Position numbers and translations under genes: made by a program. The notes beneath the pieces were generated by a model. The model was not told the origin of the DNA. It saw only the letters and a list, made by a program, of their open reading frames with translations, and did no database searches. A stretch of 64,000 nt of DNA from Bradyrhizobium sp. BR 10289 (GTDB lineage Bacteria > Pseudomonadota > Alphaproteobacteria > Rhizobiales > Xanthobacteraceae): the NCBI RefSeq assembly GCF_019455385.1, contig NZ_JACOFR010000012.1, forward strand, positions 62,001-126,000, written 5' to 3'. This document shows, piece by piece, positions 44,218 to 53,755 of this stretch; position 1 is the stretch's first letter; each line of letters starts with the position of its first letter.

Positions 44218-46215
44218 TTACTTGGCTCCGGCGAGCAGTTTGGTGCGCGCGTCCTCGGTCCGGATAACGTCTTCAGCCGGAATGTCGAAGTCGCGGTGAT
44301 AGTTGAAGGTGTGGCCGATCCCGACGACGAGCATCGCGATGAAGCTCGCAGCCGCCAGCCACCAGATGTACCAGATCAGGCCGAAACCCATCGCGGTCGC
44401 GAAGCCCGCGAGAATGACACCGGTGCCGGTGCTGCTGGGCATGTGGATCGGCTTGAACCCGGTGAGCGGACGCTGGTAGCCGCGCTTCTTCATGTCCCAC
44501 CACGCGTCATTGTCGTGCACGACGGGGGTGAAGGCGAAGTTGTAGTCCGGCGGCGGCGAGGACGTCGCCCATTCCAGCGTGCGCGCGTTCCAGGGATCGC
44601 CCGTGACGTCCTTGAGCTGCTCGCGCTTGAGCAGGCTGACCGCGAACTGCATCAGCATGGACAGGATGCCGATGAAGACGAAGAGGGCACCGATCGCGGC
44701 GATGATGAACCAGATCTGCAGGGACGGATCGTCGAACACGCGCAGGCGGCGGGTCACGCCCATCAGGCCGAGCACATAGAGCGGCATGAAGGCGAGGTAG
44801 AAGCCGACCACCCAGAACCAGAACGACATCTTGCCCCAGAACACATCGAGCTTGAAGCCGAATGCCTTCGGGAACCAGTAGTTGATGCCGGCGAACGCGC
44901 CGAACACCACGCCGCCGATGATCACGTTATGGAAGTGCGCGATCAGGAACAGGCTGTTGTGCAGCACGAAGTCGGCCGGCGGCACTGCGAGCAGCACGCC
45001 GGTCATGCCGCCGATCACGAAGGTCAGCATGAAGGCGATCGTCCACATCATCGGCAGCTCGTAGCGGATGCGGCCGCGATACATCGTGAACAGCCAGTTG
45101 AACATCTTCGCGCCCGTCGGGATCGAGATGATCATCGTGGTGATGCCGAAGAACGAGTTGACGCTGGCGCCCGAGCCCATCGTGAAGAAGTGGTGCAGCC
45201 AGACCAGGTACGACAGGATGGTGATGACCACCGTGGCATAGACCATCGAGGTGTAGCCGAACAGGCGCTTGCCGGAGAAGGTCGAGGTGACTTCCGAGAA
45301 GATGCCGAAGGCCGGGAGAACCAGGATGTAGACTTCGGGGTGGCCCCAGATCCAGATCAGGTTCACGTACATCATCGGGCTGCCGCCGAAATCGTTCGTG
45401 AAGAAGTTGGTGCCGACGTAGCGGTCGAGCGAAAGCAGCGCGAGCACGACGGTCAAGACGGGGAACGAGGCGACGATCAGGATGTTGGTGCAGAGCGAGG
45501 TCCAGGTGAACACCGGCATCCTCATCATGGTCATGCCGGGGCAGCGCAGCTTGACGATGGTGCAGATCAGGTTGATGCCGGACAGGGTCGTTCCGACGCC
45601 TGCGACCTGCAGCGCCCAGATGTAATAGTCGACGCCGACATCGGGACTGTAGCCGATGTTCGAGAGCGGCGGATAGGCCAGCCAGCCGGTGCGGGCGAAT
45701 TCGCCGATGAACAGCGAAGCCATCACCAGCACCGCGCCGCCGACCGTCATCCAGAAGCTGAAATTGTTCAGGAAGGGAAAAGACACGTCGCGGGCGCCGA
45801 TCTGCAGCGGCACGACGTAGTTCATCAGGCCGGTGACCAGCGGCATCGCCACGAAGAAGATCATGATCACGCCGTGGGCGGTGAAGACCTGGTCGTAGTG
45901 ATGGGCGTTGAGATAGCCTTCGGAGCCGCCAAAGGCGAGCATCTGCTGGCCGCGCATCATCAGCGCGTCCGCGAAGCCACGCAGCAGCATCACGATGCCG
46001 AGGATCATGTACATGATGCCGATGCGCTTGTGGTCCACCGTGGTGAACCATTCACGCCAGAGGTAGCCCCAGAGGCGGAAATAGGTGAGGCCCGCGAGCA
46101 GCGTGGCGCCGCCGAGCGCCACCACCACGAAGGTGCCGACGACGATCGGCTCGTGCAGGGGCAGCGACTCGAAGTCGAGCCGGCCGAAGATGAGCTTGAG
46201 AAGATCAGGAGACAT
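44218..46215 (-). CDS. cyoB: Cytochrome o ubiquinol oxidase subunit I
   Basis: 665 residues, the catalytic heme-copper subunit. Metal-site and channel motifs: [17 protein letters not shown] (copper-B His and the Tyr link), [10 protein letters not shown] (two His) and [12 protein letters not shown] (heme His ligands). It reduces oxygen with electrons from quinol and pumps protons. It follows cyoA by 26 bp. Confidence 0.98.
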   Translation of the reverse strand: MSPDLLKLIFGRLDFESLPLHEPIVVGTFVVVALGGATLLAGLTYFRLWGYLWREWFTTVDHKRIGIMYMILGIVMLLRGFADALMMRGQQMLAFGGSEGYLNAHHYDQVFTAHGVIMIFFVAMPLVTGLMNYVVPLQIGARDVSFPFLNNFSFWMTVGGAVLVMASLFIGEFARTGWLAYPPLSNIGYSPDVGVDYYIWALQVAGVGTTLSGINLICTIVKLRCPGMTMMRMPVFTWTSLCTNILIVASFPVLTVVLALLSLDRYVGTNFFTNDFGGSPMMYVNLIWIWGHPEVYILVLPAFGIFSEVTSTFSGKRLFGYTSMVYATVVITILSYLVWLHHFFTMGSGASVNSFFGITTMIISIPTGAKMFNWLFTMYRGRIRYELPMMWTIAFMLTFVIGGMTGVLLAVPPADFVLHNSLFLIAHFHNVIIGGVVFGAFAGINYWFPKAFGFKLDVFWGKMSFWFWVVGFYLAFMPLYVLGLMGVTRRLRVFDDPSLQIWFIIAAIGALFVFIGILSMLMQFAVSLLKREQLKDVTGDPWNARTLEWATSSPPPDYNFAFTPVVHDNDAWWDMKKRGYQRPLTGFKPIHMPSSTGTGVILAGFATAMGFGLIWYIWWLAAASFIAMLVVGIGHTFNYHRDFDIPAEDVIRTEDARTKLLAGAK

Positions 46216-46241
46216 TGCGGGATCTCTTTAGGAGTCTGACT

Positions 46242-47402
46242 TCAGGAATCGGACTTGGGACGCTGTCCCAGGAAGAAGGACGAGGACTTCAGCGGCGTGA
46301 AGGTCGGCCGCTTCAGGCCGGCGCCGAGAAGCGGCGCGGTGTCGACGGGTGCCGTGATCGAGGCGGTGGTCTTGCCCTGCGGTGCATCGGGCGTGCAGGT
46401 GCCGGCAACGAAGGTCGGCTCCGGCCCGAGCACGGTGCCGCGGCGGGCGTACTTGTCGTAGGAGAGCGGCAGGGTGTTGTTCGCGCCCTCATGACCGCGA
46501 CCCCCCTTGGCGTCGATCGCCATCATCTCGCTCTGGCACATCTTGCCGGTCTCGACGCACATGTTGAGGATCAGGCGGTAGAGATCGGAATCGATCGTGC
46601 CCCAGCGGCGAACCGGCTCGTTCTGGCTGGGCTTTTCGAGCTGGAGATATTCGGCGCGGCCGAGCGAGCCGCCGGTGGACTTGGCCTGCGCGATCCAGGC
46701 GTCAAAGCCCTTGTCGTCGAGGCCCTGGAAGTTGAAGTGCATGCCGGAGAACCCGGCGCCGCTGTAGTTCGCCGAGAAGCCCTTGTAGATGCCGGGATGG
46801 TTCACCACCGCGTGGAGCTTCGTCTCCATGCCCGGCATCGCGTAGATCTGGCCGGCAAGCGCGGGGATGTAGAACGAGTTCATCACCGAGGAGGCGGTGA
46901 TGCGGAAGTTGATCGGACGATCGACCGGCGCTGCCAGATCGTTGACCGTGGCGATGCCGTAATCCGGATAGATGAAGAGCCACTTCCAGTCGAGCGCGAC
47001 GACGTCGACCTCGAGCGGGGCCTTGGAATGGTCCAGGGCCTGCTCGGCCTTGATGCGGCCAAGCGTGCGATAGGGGTCGAGCAGATGTGTGCCCATCCAG
47101 GTCAGCGCGCCCAGGCAAATGATGATCAGCAGCGGCGCCGACCAGATCACCAGCTCGAGCTTGGTCGAGTGATCCCATTCCGGCTCGTAGCGGGCCGAGG
47201 TGTTGGACTGGCGGTAGCGCCAGGCGAACACCACCGTCAGCGCCATCACGGGGAGGACGATCAGGAGCATCAGGACGGTGGAGATGATGACGAGGTCGCG
47301 CTGTTGCGCCGCGATATCGCCGGCGGGTGCCAGCACGACATAGTTGCAGCCGCTGAGCGCAACTGCCAGGGGTAGCAGCGCCAGGATCTTGAGACGGGAC
47401 AC
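46242..47402 (-). CDS. cyoA: Cytochrome o ubiquinol oxidase subunit II
   Basis: 386 residues. Lipoprotein signal with lipobox VALSGC, two transmembrane helices and a cupredoxin-fold periplasmic domain. The CuA ligands are absent (NYSGAGFSGMHFNF in that place), which marks a quinol rather than cytochrome-c oxidase. I chose GTG 47402 (AAGG eight bases upstream); a longer TTG start at 47489 would put a perfect palindrome inside the gene. Confidence 0.95.
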   Translation of the reverse strand: MSRLKILALLPLAVALSGCNYVVLAPAGDIAAQQRDLVIISTVLMLLIVLPVMALTVVFAWRYRQSNTSARYEPEWDHSTKLELVIWSAPLLIIICLGALTWMGTHLLDPYRTLGRIKAEQALDHSKAPLEVDVVALDWKWLFIYPDYGIATVNDLAAPVDRPINFRITASSVMNSFYIPALAGQIYAMPGMETKLHAVVNHPGIYKGFSANYSGAGFSGMHFNFQGLDDKGFDAWIAQAKSTGGSLGRAEYLQLEKPSQNEPVRRWGTIDSDLYRLILNMCVETGKMCQSEMMAIDAKGGRGHEGANNTLPLSYDKYARRGTVLGPEPTFVAGTCTPDAPQGKTTASITAPVDTAPLLGAGLKRPTFTPLKSSSFFLGQRPKSDS

Positions 47403-47471
47403 GGGCCGAGCCTTATGAGAATGAGTTTCCTTTGCGGGGGCAACGGGTAGCTGCGGCGCAGCAATCCGGAC

Positions 47472-47490
47472 ATTGGACAATTTGTCCAAT
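47472..47490. promoter_or_regulatory. Perfect 19-bp palindrome in the cyoA promoter region
   Basis: ATTGGACAATTTGTCCAAT: 9-bp arms around one central base. It lies 70 bp upstream of the cyoA GTG and about 95 bp upstream of the divergent MFS gene, so a dimeric regulator there could control both. I cannot assign it to a known regulator. Confidence 0.6.
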
Positions 47491-47585
47491 GTTGCACTGC
47501 GGAATGTTGCGCCAGACAGGGCCGGATTGCCCGGCCCTCCGCCGGGCGGTCGGCTTTGGTTTACAAGACGTTAAGGGCGCAACGC

Positions 47586-48914
47586 ATGGCGACGGCACAG
47601 ACCCCCGCAATGGCAGACCTCCACTCGGGCGAGCACGGCCATGATCAGGCCAGCCCCGGCGAAATCGCCATCGGCGTCATCATCGGCCGTACCTCGGAAT
47701 TCTTCGACTTTTTCGTCTACGCGATCGCCTCGGTGATCGTGTTCCCGCGCCTGGTGTTCCCGTTCACCAGCGAGCTCACCGGCACCCTCTATTCCTTCAT
47801 GATCTTCGCGCTGGCCTTCATGGCCCGGCCGATCGGAACCGTCATTTTCATGACGGTCGATCGGGAATACGGCAAGACGGCCAAGCTGGTCTCGGCGCTG
47901 TTCCTGCTCGGCACCGCTACGGTGGCGCTGGCGTTCCTGCCCGGCTATTCCGAGATCGGCAGCGCCGCGATCTGGCTCCTGGCGCTGGCGCGTATTGCGC
48001 AGGGTCTGGCCTGGGGCGGCGCGTGGGACGGCATGGCCTCGCTGTTGGCGCTGAACGCGCCGGCCTCGCAGCGCGGCTGGTACGCGATGGTGCCGCAGCT
48101 CGGCGCTCCGCTCGGGCTGATCGTGGCAAGCGCGCTGTTCGCCTATTTCGCCGGTAACCTCTCGGCCGACGATTTCTTCGACTGGGGCTGGCGCTACCCG
48201 TTCTTCGTGGCGTTCGCCATCAACGTCGTGGCGCTGTTCGCCCGGCTGCGCATGGTGACGACGGAGGAATATGCCACGCTGTTCGAGACCCGCGAATTGC
48301 AGCCGGCGCGCATCTCCGAGACCGTCGCGCGCGAAGGCCAGAACATCATGCTGGGCGCGTTCGCGCCGCTGGCAAGCTTCGCGCTGTTCCACATGGTCAC
48401 CGTGTTTCCGCTGTCCTGGGTGTTCCTGTTCACCCGCGAGAGCCCGGTGCGCTTCCTCGTCATCGAGATCGTCGCCGCCGTGTTCGGCGTCGCCGCGATC
48501 GTGGCCTCCGGCATCATCGCCGACCGCGTCGGCCGCAAGTCGCTGCTGATGGGATCGGCCATCGCGATCGCGATCTACAGCGGTTTTGCTCCGCAGCTGC
48601 TTGACGCCGGCGCGTTCGGCGAGACCATCTACATGGTGATCGGTTTCATCCTGCTCGGCCTCTCGTTCGGCCAGTCCTCGGGCGCGATCGCCTCGAACTT
48701 CCGGCAGGCCTATCGCTATACGGCTTCGGCTTTGACCTCCGACATGGCCTGGCTGTTCGGCGCGGGCTTTGCGCCGCTAGTCGCGCTGCTGCTCGCGACC
48801 AATCTCGGCGTCATCGCGTCGGGTGCCTATCTGCTCTCCGGCGCGTTCTGGACCCTGCTCGCGCTCTGGCTCAGTGGCCAGCGGGAAGCCGGCGACATGG
48901 ACGCGGGCGGTTAG
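47586..48914 (+). CDS. MFS transporter, metabolite:H+ symporter (MHS) type
   Basis: 442 residues, 12 predicted helices. The MHS signature GRTSEFFDFFVYAIASVI and the MFS loop (DREYGKTAKL, IADRVGRKSL) are present. Probably imports an organic acid or similar solute with protons. ATG 47586 is preferred over TTG/GTG 30 bases earlier. It is divergent from the cyo operon across the 19-bp palindrome. Confidence 0.9.
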   Translation: MATAQTPAMADLHSGEHGHDQASPGEIAIGVIIGRTSEFFDFFVYAIASVIVFPRLVFPFTSELTGTLYSFMIFALAFMARPIGTVIFMTVDREYGKTAKLVSALFLLGTATVALAFLPGYSEIGSAAIWLLALARIAQGLAWGGAWDGMASLLALNAPASQRGWYAMVPQLGAPLGLIVASALFAYFAGNLSADDFFDWGWRYPFFVAFAINVVALFARLRMVTTEEYATLFETRELQPARISETVAREGQNIMLGAFAPLASFALFHMVTVFPLSWVFLFTRESPVRFLVIEIVAAVFGVAAIVASGIIADRVGRKSLLMGSAIAIAIYSGFAPQLLDAGAFGETIYMVIGFILLGLSFGQSSGAIASNFRQAYRYTASALTSDMAWLFGAGFAPLVALLLATNLGVIASGAYLLSGAFWTLLALWLSGQREAGDMDAGG

Positions 48915-48942
48915 GCTCGATCAGTCGCCGCATCGCAGGTGT

Positions 48943-49035
48943 CGTAGGGTGGGCAAAGGCGCAACGCGCCGTGCCCACCGCCTCTCTCGATCGCAAAAGA
49001 TGCGTGGGCACGCTTCGCTTTGCCCACCCTACGGC
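48943..49035. repeat. Intergenic repeat, GTAGGGTGGGCAAAG family, copy 1
   Basis: GTAGGGTGGGCAAAGGCGCA and CGCTTTGCCCACCCTACGGC are inverted ends; inner GCCGTGCCCACC/GCGTGGGCACGC. A second copy is at 61424-61516. It sits between convergent genes. Confidence 0.8.
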
Positions 49036-49078
49036 ACTTGTCCGGGACGACAGCGAAGTTTACTGGGCTGCGGCAGCC

Positions 49079-50578
49079 TCAATCCGCCACGATCTTCACG
49101 CGATCCCGCACCTTCACCTGCGCGGTGCGGTCGAGGCCGTTCAGCACGCGAAAGCGTTCGGCGGGATGATCGACGCCGGCCATGCGGTGCGAGAGCGATT
49201 CCACGGTGTCGCCGGGCTGCACGGTGATGACCTTGATGCGGAGCGGCCGCGCGGCCTGGATCTCGTCGAGCGTCAGGCGGCGGAACGAGTTGACGGTCTC
49301 GCGCGCATTGCGCTCGCTCTCGGTCGACTTCTGCCGGGCGGCGAAGATGAAGCGATAGACGTCGCTGCCGAAGCGCAGCGCATAGACCTTGAACTGCCAC
49401 TGGTCGCCCTTGGCGGTGGCGGACGCGGCCGGAAAGCCGTTGATGGTGATGTCCTCGGTCGAGGCCTTCTCGACTCCCTCCATCCAGCCGGAATTGAGGT
49501 AGTCGCCGAGCGACTGCTCGGCCGGCACGCGCACGACGTCGAAGCGCATCGCCTGCGAACCGCCGTCGCGCACGCCGATCACCGCCTGCGCGGTGTTGTC
49601 GAGCGTGAAATTATCTGGCGCCTGGAAGGTGAAGCCGAGCTTCGGATGCAGGAATCGGCGGCCGCGGACAAAACCTTCGCTGGGGTCTTCCCCGTAGACG
49701 AGGTTGTCGATCGCGGCGAGATAGCTCTCGCGGTCGCGCTCGGCACCTTCGGGGGCCGCATATTGCCGAGCGATGTTTTGCGCGTTCTGCACGCGCTCGG
49801 GCGTTGCCGGATGCGACGAGGTGAAATCCTGCGCGCGCGGATCGAGCGAGCTCTTGCCGGCTTTCAGCTCGGCATTGCGCTCCATCGCCGAGAGGAAGCG
49901 CGCCGCACCATAGGGATCGAAATGCGCCTTGGCGGAGATGCCGACGCCGATGCCGTCAGCCTCGAACTCCTGGTTGCGCGAAAAACTCGCCATGGTGAGC
50001 TTGGTCTTGGCGAGCGCCAGCGCGGTGAGGTCAGGATCGTTGCTCATGTCGGTGACGACACGGGTGACGATCGCGGCCTGGCGCGCCTGGTCCTCGCGCA
50101 TCGCGGCGTGCTTGGACAGCACATGCGCCATCTCGTGGCTCAGCACGGAGGACAATTCCGAGGTGTCGCTGGCGAGCGCCAGCAATCCGCGGGTGACATA
50201 GAGCTGGCCGTTCGGCAGCGCGAAGGCGTTCACCGCGCCGGAATTGAGGATGGTGACCTTGTAGCCCTGGTCGGGGCGGTCGGAGGCGGCAACCAGCCGG
50301 TCGACAGTCTTGCTGACCAGCGATTCGAGGCGGGGGTCGTCGTAGGTGCCGCCATAGCTCGCCAGGATGCGCTCGTGCTCCTTCTCGGTGGCGGGGGTCT
50401 GCGCGACGGCCGGCTTGGGCTTCGGCAGCGCGACGGTCGGCGGAACGGCCGCGGTCTGGAACCGGTTCATGTCGCCGCAGCCGGCCAGCAGCCCGCCCAG
50501 CAACAGGCATAGCGCAGCCGGCGCAGCCCGAAGGCGGCGGCCTTCTCCCGTCCAGTGCTGTTCTAGCACCCCATTCAC
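49079..50578 (-). CDS. M48-family metalloprotease lipoprotein with LysM-like end
   Basis: 499 residues. Lipobox LLAGC (Cys34), then an M48 peptidase domain with zinc motif HEMAH (His148, Glu149, His152) and the third ligand in NQEFEADGIG. The C-terminal part ends in a LysM-like segment (ITVQPGDTVESLSHRMAG), suggesting peptidoglycan contact. BepA/LoiP-like proteins of this type handle outer-membrane protein quality. Coded against a nuclease-like gene upstream. Confidence 0.92.
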   Translation of the reverse strand: MNGVLEQHWTGEGRRLRAAPAALCLLLGGLLAGCGDMNRFQTAAVPPTVALPKPKPAVAQTPATEKEHERILASYGGTYDDPRLESLVSKTVDRLVAASDRPDQGYKVTILNSGAVNAFALPNGQLYVTRGLLALASDTSELSSVLSHEMAHVLSKHAAMREDQARQAAIVTRVVTDMSNDPDLTALALAKTKLTMASFSRNQEFEADGIGVGISAKAHFDPYGAARFLSAMERNAELKAGKSSLDPRAQDFTSSHPATPERVQNAQNIARQYAAPEGAERDRESYLAAIDNLVYGEDPSEGFVRGRRFLHPKLGFTFQAPDNFTLDNTAQAVIGVRDGGSQAMRFDVVRVPAEQSLGDYLNSGWMEGVEKASTEDITINGFPAASATAKGDQWQFKVYALRFGSDVYRFIFAARQKSTESERNARETVNSFRRLTLDEIQAARPLRIKVITVQPGDTVESLSHRMAGVDHPAERFRVLNGLDRTAQVKVRDRVKIVAD

Positions 50579-50605
50579 GTCGCTTAACCTGTGCCCGGCC
50601 CCATT

Positions 50606-51376
50606 TTAGGGCCTTACCCCTGTCGGCTCGTTTGCGCCCAGCAACTCGACCTGTCCCACGAGGCGCACATCGATCCGCGGCCCCGTACTCCCCTCGACCC
50701 AGCCCCGAACTCGAATACGCCGACTTTCCAAGGACTTAAGGGCCATCCCGGCGCTTTCGAACGCCGCTTGCGCGCGCTTTGAAATAGTCACGGCAAAGCC
50801 GCGTGTCCAGTTCCGGCCGAAGTTGAGGTAGGTCATTGCCCCAGCTTGCCGGACCGACAGGACTTTGCCCTCGACCACCATAAAGCGCCCGATCCCCGCC
50901 AAAATATCGTCCGGACTTTCCGCGTTTTTTATGGCCGACGGGTCAGCCCAGTTGCCCTTTTTTTGGCGCCGCGCCACGGCCTCCGCCGCCATCAGGGCTG
51001 CCGCGCAGTCCTTGTCGGTGATTTCGGCGGAGACCCGGGCATCACCTTGGGCGAGCAGCACGGCCTGCACCGAGGTTTCGCCTTCGCCGATGAACAGCAG
51101 GGCGCCCTGGCGACCATAGCGATCGGGCGTGTCGTCGGTGCCGCGCAGGATGACGTCGCGGCCGACGAGCAGCGAGGTCAACGCCTGCTTCGTCGTTGAC
51201 GTTGTCTCGATGCCGGTGAGGCGCACCTCGCGCCCGTCGTCGAGACGTACGCTGCGTGCATCGACGATTGCGGCAACGCGGCCCTCGCCTTGGGACTCGA
51301 ATTGGCACGGTGTCGCGAGCGCGGCGTGACTCGCGACGAGAAGAAATGCGGCGATGAGGGGAAGCAGTCGCGTCAC
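50606..51376 (-). CDS. Thermonuclease-like (SNase-fold) secreted protein
   Basis: 256 residues. A signal peptide (LLPLIAAFLLVASHAALA) is followed by an SNase-like OB fold: GEGRVAAIVDARSVRLDDGREVRLTG and DRYGRQGALLF (the Arg near RYGR is typical). The usual catalytic Asp/Glu set is not clearly complete, so nuclease activity is unproven. GTG 51376 is used; TTG 51406 is an alternative. It precedes the M48 gene on the same strand, 27 bp away, so they may be cotranscribed. Confidence 0.75.
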   Translation of the reverse strand: MTRLLPLIAAFLLVASHAALATPCQFESQGEGRVAAIVDARSVRLDDGREVRLTGIETTSTTKQALTSLLVGRDVILRGTDDTPDRYGRQGALLFIGEGETSVQAVLLAQGDARVSAEITDKDCAAALMAAEAVARRQKKGNWADPSAIKNAESPDDILAGIGRFMVVEGKVLSVRQAGAMTYLNFGRNWTRGFAVTISKRAQAAFESAGMALKSLESRRIRVRGWVEGSTGPRIDVRLVGQVELLGANEPTGVRP

Positions 51377-51451
51377 GTGACCCGGACAGGTTGCATTACG
51401 CAGCAACTATACCTCATGCGTAGTGGGTCGCGAATAAGTTTCGTCATACTC

Positions 51452-51539
51452 CGTCATTGCGAGCAGCCCTTGCGACGAAGCAATCCAGAATCTTTCCGCG
51501 GATGCATTCTGGACTGCTTCGCTGCGCTCGCAATGACGA
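51452..51539. repeat. Intergenic repeat, CGTCATTGCGAG family, copy 2
   Basis: CGTCATTGCGAGCAGCCC and GCTTCGCTGCGCTCGCAATG, with CAATCCAGAAT/ATTCTGGACTG inside, form a long inverted repeat. It lies in the divergent gap (51377-51710) between the SNase-like gene and the ABC binding-protein gene; nothing else is recognised there. Confidence 0.8.
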
Positions 51540-51710
51540 CGCGGAAGGTCTTTCGTCTTCTCACCATTCCGCTTTGCGGAAAACATGCGCGGCAATCGTA
51601 TGTCTGTCACGCACCCACGCTTGCTGCGCTCTCGCGCATGCGGCATGATTGCGGCAACACCAATAACCAAGCCGCCATCAGAGACAGGCGATCGAGGGAG
51701 GTTTTTTTCG

Positions 51711-52919
51711 ATGAAGCACATCTTGTCGGGTATCTTTGCCGCAGCGTTTGCCCTGAGTGCGAGTGCCGCCGCGCAGGCCCAGGACAAGCCGCCGCTGAAG
51801 ATCGGCGGCATCCTCGACATGTCGAGCCTTTATGCCGACATCACCGGCCCCGGCAGCGAGACCGCGGCGAAGATGGCCGTGGAAGACTTTGGCGGCGAGG
51901 TGCTGGGACGCAAGATCCAGGTGCTCGCGGCCGACCATCAGAACAAGGCGGACCTCTCCGCCAACATCGCCCGCGACATGCTCGACAATCAGGGCGTCGA
52001 AATGATCTACGACGTCGCGGCCTCCGCCACCGCGCTTGCCGCCGGCGAGATCGCAAAAGCACGTAACAAGATCATCATGTTCAACGGCCCGGGCTCGATC
52101 CGCCTCACCAACGAAGCGTGCGGTCCCTATACCATCCATTACGTGTTCGACACCTTCGGCCAGGCCAACGTCACCGGCCTCGCCGCCGTGAAGTCGGGCC
52201 TCGACACTTGGTTCTTCCTCACCGCCGATTACGCTTTTGGCCAGGATCTGGAGAAGGACACCAGCGCCGTCGTCACCAGGACCGGCGGCAAGGTGCTCGG
52301 CAGTGTGCGCCATCCGCTCAACACGTCGGATTTCTCGTCGTTCCTGCTTCAGGCCCAGGCGTCGAAAGCCAAGGTGATCGGGCTTGCCAATGCCGGCGGC
52401 GACACCGTCAACGCCATCAAGCAGGCGGCCGAGTTCGGCATCACCAAGGGCGGCCAGAAAGTCTCGCCGCTGCTCGCCTTCGTCTCCGACATCGACTCGA
52501 TCGGGCTGGAGACCGCGCAGGGCCTGCTGCTCGCCGAAGCGTTCTACTGGGACCTCAACGACGATACGCGCGCGTGGTCGAAGCGCTTCATGGAGCGTAC
52601 CAAGCGCGCACCGACCTCGGCGCAGGCCGGCGTCTATTCCTCGGTCACGCATTACCTCAAAGCGGTGAAGGCGGCCGGCACGACGGATGCGGCCGCGGTA
52701 ATCAAGGTGATGAAGGAGACGCCGATCAACGATTTCTTCGCCAAGAACGGCAAGATCCGTGAGGACGGCCGCATGATCCATGACATGTACCTGTTCGAGG
52801 TCAAGAAGCCGTCGGAATCCAAAGGCCGCTGGGACGATTACAAGCTGCTGGCCACCGTGCCCGGTAGCGAGGCGTTCCAGTCGCTCGAGCAGTCGCGCTG
52901 CCCGCTTGTCAAGAAGTGA
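51711..52919 (+). CDS. ABC transporter substrate-binding protein (LivK-type)
   Basis: 402 residues. Signal peptide MKHILSGIFAAAFALSASAA ending AQAQD, then a type I periplasmic-binding fold: LKIGGILDMSSLYADITGPG, AADHQNKADLSANIARDML and FFLTADYAFGQDLEKD. Related proteins bind branched-chain amino acids or aromatic acids. GGGAGG precedes ATG 51711. No permease genes follow; an enoyl-CoA hydratase does, so the ligand may be an aromatic or acyl compound degraded via CoA esters. Confidence 0.9.
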   Translation: MKHILSGIFAAAFALSASAAAQAQDKPPLKIGGILDMSSLYADITGPGSETAAKMAVEDFGGEVLGRKIQVLAADHQNKADLSANIARDMLDNQGVEMIYDVAASATALAAGEIAKARNKIIMFNGPGSIRLTNEACGPYTIHYVFDTFGQANVTGLAAVKSGLDTWFFLTADYAFGQDLEKDTSAVVTRTGGKVLGSVRHPLNTSDFSSFLLQAQASKAKVIGLANAGGDTVNAIKQAAEFGITKGGQKVSPLLAFVSDIDSIGLETAQGLLLAEAFYWDLNDDTRAWSKRFMERTKRAPTSAQAGVYSSVTHYLKAVKAAGTTDAAAVIKVMKETPINDFFAKNGKIREDGRMIHDMYLFEVKKPSESKGRWDDYKLLATVPGSEAFQSLEQSRCPLVKK

Positions 52920-52964
52920 CGGCGTGGTCCTAGCCCGATCAAACAACAACAAGGGAGACGTCCC

Positions 52965-53753
52965 ATGAACGACATGGTCCTGCAAAAGCTCGAAGGCGGG
53001 CTGCTAACCATCACGATGAACCGCCCGGAACGTAAGAACGCGCTCAATCCGGAGATGGTGGCCGGCCTCGTCGAGGCGGCGCGGCGCGCGGCCGACGATC
53101 CCGAGGTTCGCGCGGTGCTGTTCAAGGGTGCCGGCGGCTCGTTCTGCGTCGGTGGCGACGTCAAGTCGATGGCGGCCGGCCGCGCGCCGCTGCCGTTCGA
53201 GGTGAAGATGGCGAACCTGCGCCGCGGCATGGAGGTCTCACGCATCCTGCACCAGATGCCGAAGCCCGTGGTGGCGCAGCTCGACGGCGCCGCGGCCGGC
53301 GCCGGCCTGTCGATGGCGCTGTCGTGCGATCTGCGCGTCGCCTCGGAATCCTGCAAGATCACCACCGCCTTCGCAAAGGTCGGCTTCTCCGGCGACTACG
53401 GCGGCACCTATTTCCTCACCCAGTTGCTCGGCAGCGCGCGGGCCCGCGAGCTTTATCTGATGTCGCCGGTGCTGACAGCCAGGGAAGCGCATGCGATCGG
53501 CATGGTGACCAAGGTCGTGCCAGATGCCGAGATCGATGCGGCTGCGCACGAGCTTGCGCTGTCGCTGGCGCAGGGGCCGTCGATCGCGCTCGGCTTCATC
53601 AAGCGCAACATCAACAATGCCGAGCATCTGCCGCTGGAGGATTGCTTCGACGGCGAAGCGATCCACCACACCCGCTGCAGCGACACCGAGGATCACAAGG
53701 AGGCCGCAAAAGCCTTCGTCGAGAAGCGCAAGCCCGCCTTCAAGGGGGCGTGA
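52965..53753 (+). CDS. Enoyl-CoA hydratase/isomerase
   Basis: 262 residues of the crotonase fold: NRPERKNALNPEMV, the oxyanion loop SFCVGGDVKSMA and QLDGAAAGAGLSMALSCDLRVAS. It should act on an enoyl-CoA in beta-oxidation or ring degradation. A good ribosome-binding site precedes ATG 52965; the VOC gene starts two bases after its stop, so they are coupled. Confidence 0.93.
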   Translation: MNDMVLQKLEGGLLTITMNRPERKNALNPEMVAGLVEAARRAADDPEVRAVLFKGAGGSFCVGGDVKSMAAGRAPLPFEVKMANLRRGMEVSRILHQMPKPVVAQLDGAAAGAGLSMALSCDLRVASESCKITTAFAKVGFSGDYGGTYFLTQLLGSARARELYLMSPVLTAREAHAIGMVTKVVPDAEIDAAAHELALSLAQGPSIALGFIKRNINNAEHLPLEDCFDGEAIHHTRCSDTEDHKEAAKAFVEKRKPAFKGA

Positions 53754-53755
53754 CG

